Assembly (NCBI GenBank): GCA_023101885.1
Contig: JALPQD010000360.1
Span: forward strand, 1,178,001 to 1,242,000
DNA length: 64,000 nt
Direction: 5' to 3'
Origin: Typhlomys cinereus
Lineage: Eukaryota > Chordata > Mammalia > Rodentia > Platacanthomyidae
A program made the translations under genes and the position numbers. The notes beneath the pieces were generated by a model, which saw only the letters and a list, made by a program, of their open reading frames with translations, was not told where the DNA came from and did not search any database. Position 1 is the first letter of the stretch; every line of letters starts with the position of its first letter. Positions 11,441 to 22,864 of the stretch are shown one piece after another.

Positions 11441-12275
11441 AAAGCTTCACAGGAGATGCAGCGAACCCAAGACCCACTCCCATCACTGTGTGCTGCCTGT
11501 TAAATGCCAAGCGTCATGTTTAGTGACTCTTCAGATTTATGCTCTTCGCCCCAAACCTGCTCTGAACCACAAACTTACTCCTGGTTCTCCCAGCAAGGCT
11601 TATCCAGGATTATGGGGGGGTCTTTATTCTGATTCCAGCTCACATAGTCAGGTCTTAAAAGGAGGTTAATTCCACGTTCCTGACCTCCCCCACCCCTCAT
11701 AACTCAACCTAGAAAGTCACAGGACAGCGGTTTCCCTGGGAGGATTGGGGCGGGCCAGAAGGGATTGGGCCTGACACAGTGTCTATCACATGGAGTAGAG
11801 CCAGAGGTTGCACTAAAATCTACAAACCTGGCCACATCCCTCCCTACTTCATGCTCCCAGTGCTTTGCTGAGCCCACAGGAAATGCGATACTCCTCGAAA
11901 TGAACGACACAGCCTTATTCTCGCCCTTGAGAGTCCATTACCCACTATCTGGCCCTGGGGTTTCCAATCTGCACATCCTGGACATCAACTAGGTGGTAAA
12001 TTCACCCCCACTTGCACATTTGTCTGCAGTCAGACTCCTGGTCCGTCTTCCTCCCCTCATCTCCCTTCATTTCTCTTCTATCACACGAGGATCAGCCCTC
12101 TGAGAAGCCGTACTCCTGCTTGGATGTGTGCTCTCTGCAACCTTTGAGGGCCGACTCCTCTCAGCACCACCTCCTCCCAATCTAGAAGTGTGGTGCTCTT
12201 CCCCCCAGGGTGCTGTTGCTGGAAGCTTCCTGCTGCAGTTGCCCTTCTCTTCCTGGGAGACAACATTCAAGACTT
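11441..12275. other. Intergenic unique sequence
   Basis: No gene or clear repeat is recognised. Short open frames on both strands look random. Confidence 0.4.
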
Positions 12276-12615
12276 AAGCAACAACGCAGAGGAGAAAGAG
12301 ATTTATTTGGCTTACAGATTCAAAGGGAAGATAATCCATTATGGTGGGAATCACACAGTAAAAAGCATAGCTGGAGGTAGAAGCAGGAGGCTAGTTAAGG
12401 TTACTATAGCTATCAGGAGGCAGAGAGAGCAAAAACAAACTTAGAGGAAGCAGGGCCAGGCTACCAAACCTCAATCCTACCCCCAGTGATGTGCCTTTCT
12501 CCAGCAAGACTCTACCTTTTAAAGATGCCACAACCTTCCTGAATATTAACACCAGCTAAGGATGCAAACACATGACTTGGGGGGGAGGACCAACTCACAT
12601 TTAAACCATGACATC
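12276..12615. repeat. LTR-like interspersed repeat
   Basis: The order GACTTAAGCAACAACGCAGAGG, GATTTATTTGGCTTACAG, ATTATGGTGGGAATCAC and CAACCTTCCTGAATATTAAC matches a common rodent LTR-like repeat type that also appears at 37025-37350, 47690-48020 and 49980-50335. Confidence 0.55.
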
Positions 12616-13330
12616 TCTAAAACCTTTAACAAGTAAAACCTTCTAGGGAGTCCTTATATCTCTGAGGCATGTCCCCAAAGAAAGCCATGGAGTACCATCT
12701 TTTATCTATTTCTCCATCTCTCCCTTTACCTCTTGCTTCCAGGGTATGAGGTGAATGGATGGCTCTTCTCTGGTGTGTGCTCGGCTATAACATACTACTT
12801 CACCATCAACTTGAAGTAACAGAGCCAACCAACCCTGAACTGGAGTCTCTAAATCTACAAGGTAAAAAAAAAATTGTTTTTTTTCATCAACTGATAAATG
12901 CAGGTATTCTGTGATAGTCATAAACACTGACTAACTTCCCCACATCTTTCCAGTGGGTTAGTAGCATATTTCTTGGCTCTTTTTCTCTCACCTAACTTGT
13001 GAGTTCTTCACAGACAAGGAATCCATTTCTCTTGCTTGCTATTACAAGCTCAGAAACTGCAGCAGTACTTGGCAAATAAATGCATTTTAACGTGGGTGAT
13101 TTAGCAGCGGTGTTAACATACCCTGCATGCTGGAACATCTGCGTATCAGCAGTGCAGAGCGAGTGTCTGTCATTTTTTATTTTACTTCTTGCCATCTTTC
13201 CATCTTCTGGATAGCAGAAGGATCAGAATCCTTTATGAACTATTACTTACTCTACTCTCAGCCCACGGAGCTTAAGCTGAAACTGATCTGACGCCCTACA
13301 GGTCTGGGGTCAGAACAAGTCAAGCATAGT
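12616..13330. other. Intergenic unique sequence
   Basis: Nothing gene-like is visible. Confidence 0.4.
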
Positions 13331-13339
13331 CATTTTCTT

Positions 13340-13805
13340 CTCACCGTGATTGCATTTAGGTGGATGTGAACCAGATGGGCCAATGAAAAATCAGCCCCAT
13401 GACATATGCTGTAAGGCATTTTCCTCTAAGCAAACAGCTGCCATTTTGTCACTAAGATGGTGCCTGTTGACTCTTGACGTTCCCTCAGAGATAGAGGGGA
13501 CAAGAGGGGCCCTCACCCATGCCCAGACACATGCCTGGGATCTTGAGGTTTGGAAGGAGCCCTAGGGTATATAGGCTGAGGAAGGCAAGTTGAGGGGGGC
13601 TCATCTATGCAACCATGGGGAAGCCATCACCCATAATGGTGTGGGTTTTCTGATGACGTCGTTGCCTTTGAATGGTCCCTGCTTCTGTAAGCAAGCCCCC
13701 TACTCCTATAAGTAAATTCAATCAAACGATTGCCTTATCAAGCTGGAACTTGGCATGATTGTTACTTGGGTCTGTCATCAAATTCTTATCTTGGGTGGAA
13801 AGGCA
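13340..13805 (+). repeat. Possible solo LTR
   Basis: A TATATAGG box near 13569, a GCCATTTTGTCACTAAGATGG block and a downstream CCTATAAGTAAATTC region resemble LTR promoter and leader layout. Ends and duplications were not found, so this is tentative. Confidence 0.3.
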
Positions 13806-13945
13806 GTTGTGTGGCATCTCTCCAGGAAAAGTTTTCATACACCGGCAGTGCTTTGACTATCAGAGGAGAGACGCCTTCTTTATCCTAAGGGTGCTGGTAG
13901 GATATAAGTCAGAAGTTCTGTCTTCTTGAAAATAGCCAGGCTAAG

Positions 13946-14080
13946 GCAGAAGGATGGGAGGGAGGGAGATGGATAGATGAAGAGAAGGGAGAGGGATGGG
14001 AGGGAGGGAGGATGGAGGGAAGCAGGAATAAGTACTCAATATGCTTGTAAAACTAGAAAAAAATAAATTAATAAAAAAAT
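13946..14080 (+). mobile_element. 5'-truncated L1 3' end with TSD
   Basis: The purine-rich GGGAGGGAGG tract and the end TAAGTACTCAATATGCTTGTAAAA plus A-rich tail match the L1 3' UTR at 7000-7137. It is flanked by TAGCCAGGCTAAG at 13933-13945 and 14081-14093, an exact 13-bp TSD. Confidence 0.88.
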
Positions 14081-14093
14081 TAGCCAGGCTAAG

Positions 14094-15150
14094 CATGGAG
14101 CCAGAAGTGGAGCGAGGCAGATCCCAAGAACCGCTGTTCAGGATCCTGGATCCAGCCATTCCTGAGTATCCTTAACTTTTGCACTTTTACACACAAGGAT
14201 CGTCCATTTTTATTTGTTTTACATACTTCCACTTGAGTTTCTGTCTGCTGTGACTAGAAGCTTCATGACTAATCAATTACCTCTCTAATTTCACCTCCTC
14301 TCATCTGTATAAATTAATAATTATCTTCATCTGTTAAACTTGAAAATCAGTGAAATGAGCTGAAAAATCTATTTTTTTTCTTTGTCGTGTGATAAGAATT
14401 CTGGAGAGAGATAGTCCTACCCTGGAATGGTGCCTCTGCTATCGGATGTGGGACTCGGTCATCTTCTATTTTATTTTCAACTACTCTAAACATGTGCTTG
14501 CTACCTAATGGGAACAAAGTCCAAGCTTCAGTCTTAAAGAACTTAGAAATCAAAAGGCACCACCCATGAGCCAGTAACATCTGACAACAACCTTTTACAA
14601 GGATATTTTTGCAGAAAGAGTCACAAAACAATTTTTTCCACATTTTTTATTGTGGTAAAAATACATAGCATAACTTTTGACATCTAATCCATTTTTAAGC
14701 CTATGATTCAGTGGCATTAATCACACTCACAGTACTGGGCAATCTTTGCCACTTTTGCTAAAAAATTCTTCACAAACTTAGCAAAAATTTAAAAAAAAAC
14801 AGTGGGGAACAACTTTCCATTGCCTTCACCTTTCATTCCCCAATGACCTCCAAACTGTCATTACTTATTTCTCTCTTCTACGAGCCTCATGCAAACAAGG
14901 TCTTTGGTTTCTTGTTGTTTTCACCTAACAAAATAATGTGTCTCACTATGTTACAGGCTGCACGTGAACCTCATCCTTTTCATGACTGAATATTATTCTA
15001 CGGTGTGCATGTGGTGAATGTGGGTGTCCATTCAAATGCTGGTAAATACTTGGACTGTTCCTGCCCTTTGGCTGCTGTGCACACAGCAACTTTTAGTCCC
15101 ATTCTATTGGTCAGAATGTAGTTACGGGCCCACTCTTGTCTTTAAAAAAA
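14094..15150. other. Intergenic unique or old-repeat sequence
   Basis: This is AT-rich. TTTTTATTGTGGTAAAAATACATA at about 14645 and the following 350 bp look like an old L1 or L2-type antisense remnant. No gene is seen. Confidence 0.4.
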
Positions 15151-15290
15151 ATTAGTAAGCCAAGCAAGAAGAGAGCAGAAGCAATCCAGGATGATTCCTA
15201 AAGTCACCCTTGATCCTCCACAGGAACATACATGCCCTCTGATACACATACACGCACACGTAAAATAAATAAATAAAACAATTTTTAAGA
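15150..15290 (+). mobile_element. B2-like SINE, 3' part only
   Basis: GCAATCCAGGATGATTCC, TCACCCTTGATCCTCCACAGG and the AAATAAATAAATAAA tail match the 3' half of the window's B2-like SINE. The tRNA head is missing. Confidence 0.75.
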
Positions 15291-15499
15291 TCTGGTGAAA
15301 GACAATGTCTATACTCAGCTACAAAATACATATGAAATGTCATGTCCACAATGGAGTTTTTCTTCTCCTTTCCCTCAAACTCATCAATGATCAGGATGGC
15401 GTTTAACATAACCAATCCAGATACTTGATACTTGCATCAATTTCTTCTGTTCTCCACTTAGTTTTCCAACCTGTCTTGGCTTCAATTTCTGTCAACACC

Positions 15500-15900
15500 C
15501 GACCTAAAAAGTTTAGGAGGACAGGGGGATTTTCATTCCAGCTCACAATTTCAGGTTATACCTGATCACCATGGTGGGAGAGTTATTAGAAGTGGTCGTA
15601 TCTCATGCACAGCTAGAGCAAAGGAGAGAGGCAAAAGCTAATGTGCTGTATACTTGCTTTCTAACATGCCAATCTATCAGTCTGCCAGAACCACCTAGCA
15701 CTCTCTCTCTCTTCCTCTCTCTCTCTGTCTCCTTCATGTTCATTTGCTCAGGGAACAGTCTTGCTGTTCTCTGTGAGCTGGGTCTTCTGGCTCCAGTCAT
15801 GTAACTAATTAAGACAATCTCCTACAGGTGTGCTCACAGGTTTGCTGTGACTAAAACCTAGGTGACCCACAAGCTCATCTCTTCAAGTGTCACTGCACAT
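15500..15900. repeat. LTR-like interspersed repeat
   Basis: The order CATTCCAGCTCACAATTTCAGG, CCATGGTGGGAG and CTCCTACAGGTGTGCTCACAGG matches the rodent LTR-like class seen elsewhere in the window. It includes a short CT-rich tract at 15700-15730. Confidence 0.45.
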
Positions 15901-15914
15901 CCTTAAGAGTTTGT

Positions 15915-16345
15915 AGCAGTTCACTTGCATGGTTGCTGATAAAATCACCACCAAACAGCTTAAGGGAAGAAGAGGTTTATTCTCTTAATGATTGTCTGGT
16001 TACAGTTCTCAGTTCAACTTGGCAAGAGAGCGTGCACCATCACCAAAGGGCCGAGGGACGGGGCTGCACCACATCCACGTAGCAGCTGAGAGAGGAACAA
16101 TCCTTACTTGCCAGACCAGCGCTTCTGGCCAAGTGTATGCAAAGACGCCAACTTCCTCAACCAGCTCTCAGTATTTTATTCACCTGTCCCGGGCCTAGTT
16201 TCACCCACCATGGGCTTGGCCTTCTCCATCAAATAGACAATCTTTTGCAGGTTTGCTCTGGACTTAACTACTAGTTATCTACACATGTGCCCAGAGCTCA
16301 AACCCTCAACTGTCAAGTTGACACCTGTGCCTAAACATTACAAGT
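15915..16345 (-). repeat. 430-bp LTR-like repeat, copy 2 of 3
   Basis: Same family and orientation as 10524-10950 and 51805-52240. It ends CAACTGTCAAGTTGACACC. On the minus strand TTAAGAGAATAAACC provides a poly(A) signal. Confidence 0.75.
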
Positions 16346-16354
16346 GCTACTTAG

Positions 16355-16550
16355 ACCAGAGGTTGGTAACGTGGTTCATTGAGTAAAGTGTTTGCTGTAC
16401 AAAGATGATGACCGAGTTCAATCCCCAGTACCAATGTGAAGGTAAATGCAGAGAACTGCACAAGCTTTCCTCTGATCTCCACATGTGTAAGCACACAACC
16501 ACACATGTGTCACCATGCATATGATAATAAATAAATATTAACAACAGAGT
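16355..16550 (+). mobile_element. B3-like SINE
   Basis: The tRNA-like head GGTTCATTGAGTAAAGTG, B box GAGTTCAATCCCCAG, CCTCTGATCTCCACATG and an ATAAATAAATA tail are visible. Confidence 0.7.
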
Positions 16551-16654
16551 TGTCTACATGGAACTTCTGAGGAACCATCTTCAATGGCACTTGACACTGA
16601 TTGCTCTTAAGTGTCACTCCTTGACCAGACCTCCTTGTTTCCACAGTATTGTGG

Positions 16655-17265
16655 TTACATTTTAGTGTCAACTTGACAGTTGCAGACTGGGGCGCAGCTG
16701 TGGAGGGTTAATGGTGGAATGGCCCCTGAACAAGTCTGCAGGTACTTGATTAATTGCTGTGTAAAACCCAGCCCATAGCGGGTGAGTCCAGTGGTGGACC
16801 AGATAATAGGAAGTGCAAGGAGGAGGGGCTTGCTCTTCTCTTATCTTGTTTTGACTTGCTGTGGAGTCTGCTGTGAGCATCATTCACTTTTAGAGCATCG
16901 TCGCCTTCTTTGTTACTGCTGCCACTGCTGCCTCCATCCTTAGCTGACACAGAGCTCCATCCTTTCCACATTGCTGCTGTTCCTACTGCCTTTGGAGCCT
17001 GGTCTCTAGGCCTTGCTGCTGTTTGCTATTCATCGCTGATATCACAGTCCAGCTGTTCTTCACTGATCTCAGAACCCAGCATCTTTGACTCCCCAGAGAA
17101 GTAAATGCTTGAGACCTTCTTGGGATCTTTTGGCTTTGTGGGACATTCCAGTCAAGAACGGAGCAGCTATGGGTGGCTACTTTGAAGGACACTTTTTTAT
17201 TTTAAGTTAAATATATATATTACATTCTAGAGATTCTGCTCTTCAGAGAACCCTGATTAATTCAA
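16655..17265 (+). repeat. TGTCAACTTGAC-type LTR-like repeat
   Basis: It begins near TGTCAACTTGACAG (16669) and ends near TCTTCAGAGAACCCTGATTAAT (17243-17265). The same ends in reverse bound 55735-56200, so both are members of one family. Confidence 0.6.
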
Positions 17266-17479
17266 ATAGATAGTAATATCTAGAAGCAAAGCTTGAGGCA
17301 GGGGTTCATATGCAGATGGCTCCTTGAGAGAGTTATCATTAGAAGGGAAAGTAGCAAGCGTGGGTCACAGGATGAGAGCAGGCAATTGATTCTCCAGTCG
17401 TGGTCAAGACAGAGGGTACCTTCAGTAGGTATCCTGTGAGAACTTGCTAGAAATAAACATTGTTAAGTCCTTCCTACCT

Positions 17480-17880
17480 TTTTGTGGTGGCTTGAATGTG
17501 ATTGTCACCCTCCCCCACACACACACGCACATACACGCACACACAGGTGCATGTGTTTGGATCCTTGGTTGATGCTAATTTTTAGGAATTCTGTGGCTCT
17601 ATTGGAAGGCGGAGCTTTGCTGGAAGAAGGCACGTCACAAAGTGTGGGCCGTGGTTTGATAGCCCTTGTCTTCAGTTTGATCTTGCTGTCTGCCTCCTGA
17701 CGATAGCTATGGTGATCTGAGTCACCTCCTGCTTCTACCTCTAGCCACGCCTTCTGCTATGCAATACCCACCTTAATGGTCTGTATCCCCTCTGGGACCA
17801 TAAATCAAATAAAACTCCCTTTCTCCCTTAGGCCTTGTGTGAGTTTTGTCTCACACCAATAAAGAAGGGTAACTGCAACA
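17480..17880 (+). repeat. LTR-like repeat with poly(A) signal
   Basis: GGTGGCTTGAATGTG, TTGGAAGGCGGAGC, the CCATAAATCAAATAAAA signal and CAATAAAGAAGGGTAACTG follow the order of a rodent LTR family. An ACACGC microsatellite lies near its 5' end. Confidence 0.6.
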
Positions 17881-17949
17881 CTTATAACCTATAGGCTAGG
17901 TCCCCAGAAATCTATCCTGAAACAAGCCATATAGATGATTCTGCTCTGT

Positions 17950-18140
17950 TTTGTTGGGATGGGATCTCCTGTATCCTTGGCACACTATGGTTTTGAACTC
18001 CTGACCCTGCCTGTACCTCTAGAGTGCTGGAATTAGAGCTGTGTGCCTCCACACCTAGCTTTTGAAGGGCTAGGAATCAAACTCAGGTCTTCCTGCATGC
18101 TAGGCAAGCACTCTACCAACTGAACTACATCCCCAGATCC
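17950..18140 (-). mobile_element. B1/ID composite SINE, antisense
   Basis: TTTTGAACTCCTGACCCTGCC and GTGCTGGAATTAGAGCTGTG (B1, reversed) are followed by the ID-like GCAAGCACTCTACCAACTGA (reversed head). Confidence 0.75.
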
Positions 18141-18540
18141 CTTTAGATGATTCTGATGCACATTTAGCTCAGGAACTAGAGAGGGAGAAGATGAGGTCCA
18201 CCAAGGCTGTGAAGTTAAGTCCAGTCTTAGCCTGACCCATGGAGGTCTTTGGAGCCCACTCGACATCTAGAGTTTCCTGACGTTTGGCAATATGGCAGCC
18301 TTTGCATCTCTATAACTGCTACTGTTGGCTGCAAGCTGCCTCTGAAAGAGAGCAGCTTGTCATACCTTGCACAGGTGACTTCCATACAGTGAAAACGCTT
18401 CTCCCAAGGAATGTCAGCTGTGGTTTGTGGAGGTCATGGTTAGGAAAGTATAAATGCATCAACCAATAAAGGGAGCCCAAAAGAAATAGACTCCCAAGAG
18501 CATCTGCTACTAATTTCTTAGCTTTTTAAGTAATCTATTT

Positions 18541-18541
18541 A

Positions 18542-18601
<60 letters not shown>

Positions 18602-18760
18602 CTAGGCATGTGTATACCACACCACAAGTATGGAATCAGAGGACAGCTTTTGGAAGTCAGCTCTGTCCTTCCACCACATGGACTTCCAGGAATGGAACTC
18701 AGGTCACTAGGTTTGCCAGCAGGCACCCTTTCCCACTAAATTACCTCCCACACTCCCTAC
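18541..18760 (-). mobile_element. B3-like SINE, antisense, with (GA)n
   Basis: A pure GA tract (18547-18597, equal to (TC)n on the element strand) is followed by the inverted SINE body (CCACCACATGGACTTCCAG, GGAACTCAGGTCACTAGG). Open frames here are repeat translations. Confidence 0.75.
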
Positions 18761-18894
18761 TACAGTTACTCTTACTTGCCAAAGTATCTCTGTCACAGCC
18801 CATTAGACTGAGAGCTTCGTATGATGGAGAACAACGTGTTTCTTGTTTACTGTTACCTCAGCAGTGCCTATCGCAGGTATAAAGTCATTATTTA

Positions 18895-18990
18895 TACAAT
18901 TAACAGATCAAGCAGATGCTATCTGAGTAACTACTGAATCCTGGGCACTGTGCTAAGGTCTAGTAATTTAGGTGTAAATAAGACAAAGTA
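18895..18990 (+). mobile_element. L2/MIR-type relic
   Basis: CCTGGGCACTGTGCTAAGGTCTAG and the following AATAAGACAAAG resemble an ancient mammalian repeat 3' end. Confidence 0.45.
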
Positions 18991-19370
18991 CTTTCCTCAT
19001 GAGGAAGACAATAATCACAAAAACATGTGCATACACCTTTCAATATGTGCACATACACACACTATAACATCATGTGTCAACAACAAGACCTATGGAAAGG
19101 TCAAGCAGAGTGAGAGGTTAGAGAGATGGATAGGATAATGTCTTGGACACATCAGTAGAGAAGGATTTTCTGAGATGGTTACATCTGTGCTGCAGAATGA
19201 ATGAAGTGAGGTAGTAAACCATGAGATATCTGGTGGCAAAAGCAATTTTTATGTAAACTTAAAATTATTCCATAAAGAGACCAAAGGATTTCTCAAAAAA
19301 CAGTATCCCAAGCACAGCGAAAAGAATGAATGACTTACAGGAAACACCTAGCATTGCTTAATTGATAAAG

Positions 19371-19606
19371 AGGGACTAGAGAGGTGGCTCAGAAGTTAAG
19401 CCTCTGCCTCACAAGCAAAAGGTCCTGAGTTCAGATCCAGAATCTCATGTAAAAACGCCAGACAAAAATGGTGGTGGCCTGTACTTCCAGCTCTGGAAGG
19501 TGGAGCCTGGGAAACTCCATAGCAAAGCAAAGAGGAGACAGCACAATCCAAGGTGATTCCCAAAGTCACTCTTGGGCCTCCACAGGTACACACACACTGA
19601 TCTTTG

Positions 19607-19650
<44 letters not shown>
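19371..19650 (+). mobile_element. B2-like SINE with (CA)n
   Basis: Head GAGAGGTGGCTCAGAAGTTAAG, B box GGTCCTGAGTTCAGATCC, GGAGCCTGGGAAACTCC and TCACTCTTGGGCCTCCACAGG, then (CA)n at 19611-19648. Confidence 0.85.
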
Positions 19651-19651
<1 letters not shown>

Positions 19652-19654
19652 AAA

Positions 19655-20460
19655 GAAGTGGTTGAAAGAGATGGACAGACAGCATGTGGCTTCTTGTTTT
19701 CATTTCTTTTTAAACTTTGAACATTTGCCAAAGTGTGTGTGCACAAGATTGAAAAGGGATATAGCGATGAGCAGCTACCCTGGTCTCACTGGTCTTTCTC
19801 CCCAAGGGCAATCAGTCATCCATTTTTGTTTTCATTTAATGTACTTCATTCCAATCTCTCTTCCTCTCTGAATACTGTTGTGGATAGTTTTAGCTCTTCC
19901 GTTGGTTATCTCTGAAGTTTACATAACATGCCAGGCTCTAGATCTCCTTTCTTTGACCATAGATACATGTGTCTGTTCCTCTCCCCCCCCCCGCCTTTGT
20001 AATGTCAGGACATTGTAATCATCTACGTCCTCCAGCTCACTGGGCCTGGCCCCCTTGGCCAGCTTCATACCATTAAAAACCTGCCCCTAGATCCCAGGCC
20101 ATTGAAGGTAGTCTATAACACAAGCTAGGCCAGTTGGATGGTCAAGTGTGAAAATTCTAAATTAAAACTAGAACTCCTCAATGCAGTCTGGGTGGATTTC
20201 TTGACAGATGATGACATGAAAGTTTAGACCCTAGCTTCCATCTGGAACACTGAAGGGTAGAGAAGGTACAGAAGTTAATCTTGATGATGAAACTCACTGG
20301 ATTGAGAAGCTCTTGGGAATGCATAGAGCATATCTCTGGGGGTATATGTGGGGCATTTCCAGAGAAGCTAGGATTTGGGGGGGGGCGAGAACCTGTTCTT
20401 AATGTGGGCAGCATCATTCCACATACAGGAGCACCCAAATGGAATAAAATAGGGGAGGAA
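19655..20460. other. Intergenic unique sequence
   Basis: 19700-19920 has features of an antisense L1 3' fragment (GCCAAAGTGTGTGTGCACAAG and a pyrimidine-rich end). The rest shows no gene. Confidence 0.4.
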
Positions 20461-20487
20461 GGGGAGAAAGACTACTGGCTCAGCCTC

Positions 20488-20582
20488 TCCTTCCCTCCTT
20501 CTTTCCCTCCCTTCCTCCCTCCCTTTCTCCCTCCCTTCTTTCCCCTCTTCTTCTCTCCCTCTTTCCTTCCCTTCTTTCCATT
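20488..20582 (+). repeat. Polypyrimidine (CCTT)-rich tract
   Basis: This is an imperfect CCCTTCC/TTCC low-complexity run. Confidence 0.85.
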
Positions 20583-21800
20583 CTGGCTGTACAATGCAGG
20601 CTTCTCCACCATGCTAAAGTGAGTTCTCCGAAGTAAGTGCCCAAGTCGATCTTGCCTGTCTTAAGTTGGTATCAGTCAGGTATTCTGCCACAGGAATGAA
20701 CGTCTCGAAGAAGACAAAAGAAGTTTCCACTAAGCCTGTGAGAAGAGGCAGAGATGAAAACAGAAAGGCTGGAGAGTGCTCTGGAGGCTTGTTTGATTGA
20801 GGTCTAATTGTATCTTTGCCTTCCAGTTCCCCAAAACACTATCCCCCCACCCCCGATTCCTAGACCAAGTACTCCCTTTCTTAAGCTAGTTCCCAGTGAG
20901 CTTCTGTAGATTATAGACAAAGCATACTAGGTCATACCACATCCCCAGCTCCTTGGGGAATGAGAACCACACTGTTGCCTGAAGTGCCTTGTGCATAGTA
21001 GGTTCTCCACAAGCAACCACAGGAGGGAATTAGCTGTCAATAATACACTGTCATTGAGGCAGCCAACGCAGGGGTCACTTACCCTTCCAAAGGTGAGGCC
21101 ACCTTCATGCATAAGAGATGAAGAGGGAAGGGCATACACAGACACACTATGCCAGCTACTGACCAGTCCAATGGAAGAAAAAAGCCTTGACAAGACATTC
21201 ATCCAATTAAGAAGGGTCAGAAAAAATCTTCGACGCACACACAGAGCCAGCTCCAGCTCTTCAAGAAGAGAGAGAACGCTTTGGCTCTCCTGGGTCCCTG
21301 ATTGAGCTGGTGAAAGAGTCCTCTAGTGGTAAGAATGCGCAATTGTCTCAAGGCTGAGAAGGAGATTCTACACACCCATGTGCACACCTACACATCCTAT
21401 TGAATGAAAGGATGAGGTCACCCCCTAGTAAGTGGGGAGGAATTATCAGGAACTGAAGGATGGGCCCCTGCCTTCGACTCCCACTCCAGCCAGGTGTTCT
21501 GACTTGCTGCACATGCAGGTCCAGGACTTCCCACACTTGAAACAGCTTTGCTCCAGGGGAGCGTCCCATTTCATCAAGCGAACACTCAGCATAAAGACCT
21601 AGTATTGCACTGTACTGCTATTTCTTCAGAAAAGCATGTGTATCCTGATCACGCTTGTTACCTTCATCCATCGCTCCTGACTTTTCTTCTCACTAGCCAA
21701 CTGCATGCTTGGTTCCATCAGCTTGACCTCGGCACGACACTTTGTATGTCTGGGCTTTTATCACAGAGTTGAGGAAGTGGAGCTGAAGATACTCTTGTTT
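20583..21800. other. Intergenic unique sequence
   Basis: No clear gene or repeat. An open frame pair at 20927-21305 shows no domain. Confidence 0.4.
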
Positions 21801-21804
21801 TTTT

Positions 21805-22168
21805 TCCATGTATGCATGTGAGGTGTATGTGTGTGTATGTGCACATGTGGAAACCACATATGTATATGCGTGCATGTGTACAAGTATTATGTGTGGAGGC
21901 CCCAGGTTTATATTGGGAATCATCCTCGATCATTCTTCCATCTCTATTCTTTTAAGTCAGGGTGTCTAATCAAACCCATAGCTCACTGATAGGGCTTGTC
22001 TGCCCAATCAGCTTGCTCTGGAGTTCCCAGGTCTACCCTCTGGGGCTGCAATTACGAATGGGCCACCATACCCACCAAGCACTTCATTAGGATCTGGATA
22101 TGTAAACTCTAGTCCTTTTGCTTGTGTGGCAAAGGCTTTAACCATTGGGCCATCTCCCCTGCTAGCTA
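21805..22168 (-). mobile_element. B3-like SINE, antisense
   Basis: A GTGTATGTGTG-rich edge, AATCATCCTCGATCATTC and the inverted head CCATTGGGCCATCTCCCC at the end. Confidence 0.65.
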
Positions 22169-22327
22169 TCCTTATTTTGCTGTGGGATTAGTGAATGGGA
22201 TGATGAGCCCCATACACCCTAAAGTCAAAGCTCCTTTACTTAGCTTTCTTGCCATTATTGGAGTAAGAGAAAGATGAAACTTGCTACAATGGTTATTCTC
22301 ATCATTATTAATCATTTCGTATTTTTT

Positions 22328-22618
22328 AAATTTATTTATTTATTCAATTGTGTGTGTGTGCGTGTGTGCACGCATGTATGTATGTGTGTGCATGTATGTG
22401 TGTGTGTGTAGAACCATGGAATTCGGGAACCACCATGGATGCCTCCACCTCCTCCTTGTTTACTCTGCCCCGGGATTCACAGGACTCCGCCCTACCAGGA
22501 CCAGAAACGCAGGCCACCCCCACTTCCGCCTAGCGTCTATACATGGGGTCTAGGATCTGAACTCAGGACCTTCCCCCTGCAAGGCAGAGGCTTAACCCCT
22601 GAGCCACCTCTCCAGCCC
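22328..22618 (-). mobile_element. B2-like SINE, antisense, young
   Basis: The tail TTTATTTATTTATTCAATTG, a GTGT-rich tract, the body and the inverted head ACCCCTGAGCCACCTCTCCAG are well preserved. An imperfect TSD (TTTCGTATTTTTT / TTTCATATTTTTA) flanks it. It closely resembles 36602-36866 and 58737-58989. Confidence 0.88.
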
Positions 22619-22742
22619 CTTGTTTCATATTTTTAAGCTTTCTGAAAGTGGGGAGAAAATTTCACTTATCTCATAAAACTTCCCAGGAAAGACTAGCTTC
22701 ACCATCATGTAACACATGGGGTTTCCTAAAAAATAAGTAAGT

Positions 22743-22860
22743 CAATCTGAGCGTGATGGGTCATACCTGTAATCCCACTACTCCAGAGACTGAGCATCAA
22801 GAAGACCAATCTGGGATAATAACAAGCTCAAAGCCACTGTACTAGTCCCTGTCTTTAAAA
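22743..22860 (+). mobile_element. B1-type SINE, diverged
   Basis: CGTGATGGGTCATACCTGTAATCCC and the following order are B1/7SL-like. Confidence 0.7.
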
Positions 22861-22864
22861 AGTT

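Noticed and set aside
18535..18739. Arg-Glu repeat and Ser-Leu repeat proteins
   Set aside because: Translations of a GA/CT microsatellite in a SINE.
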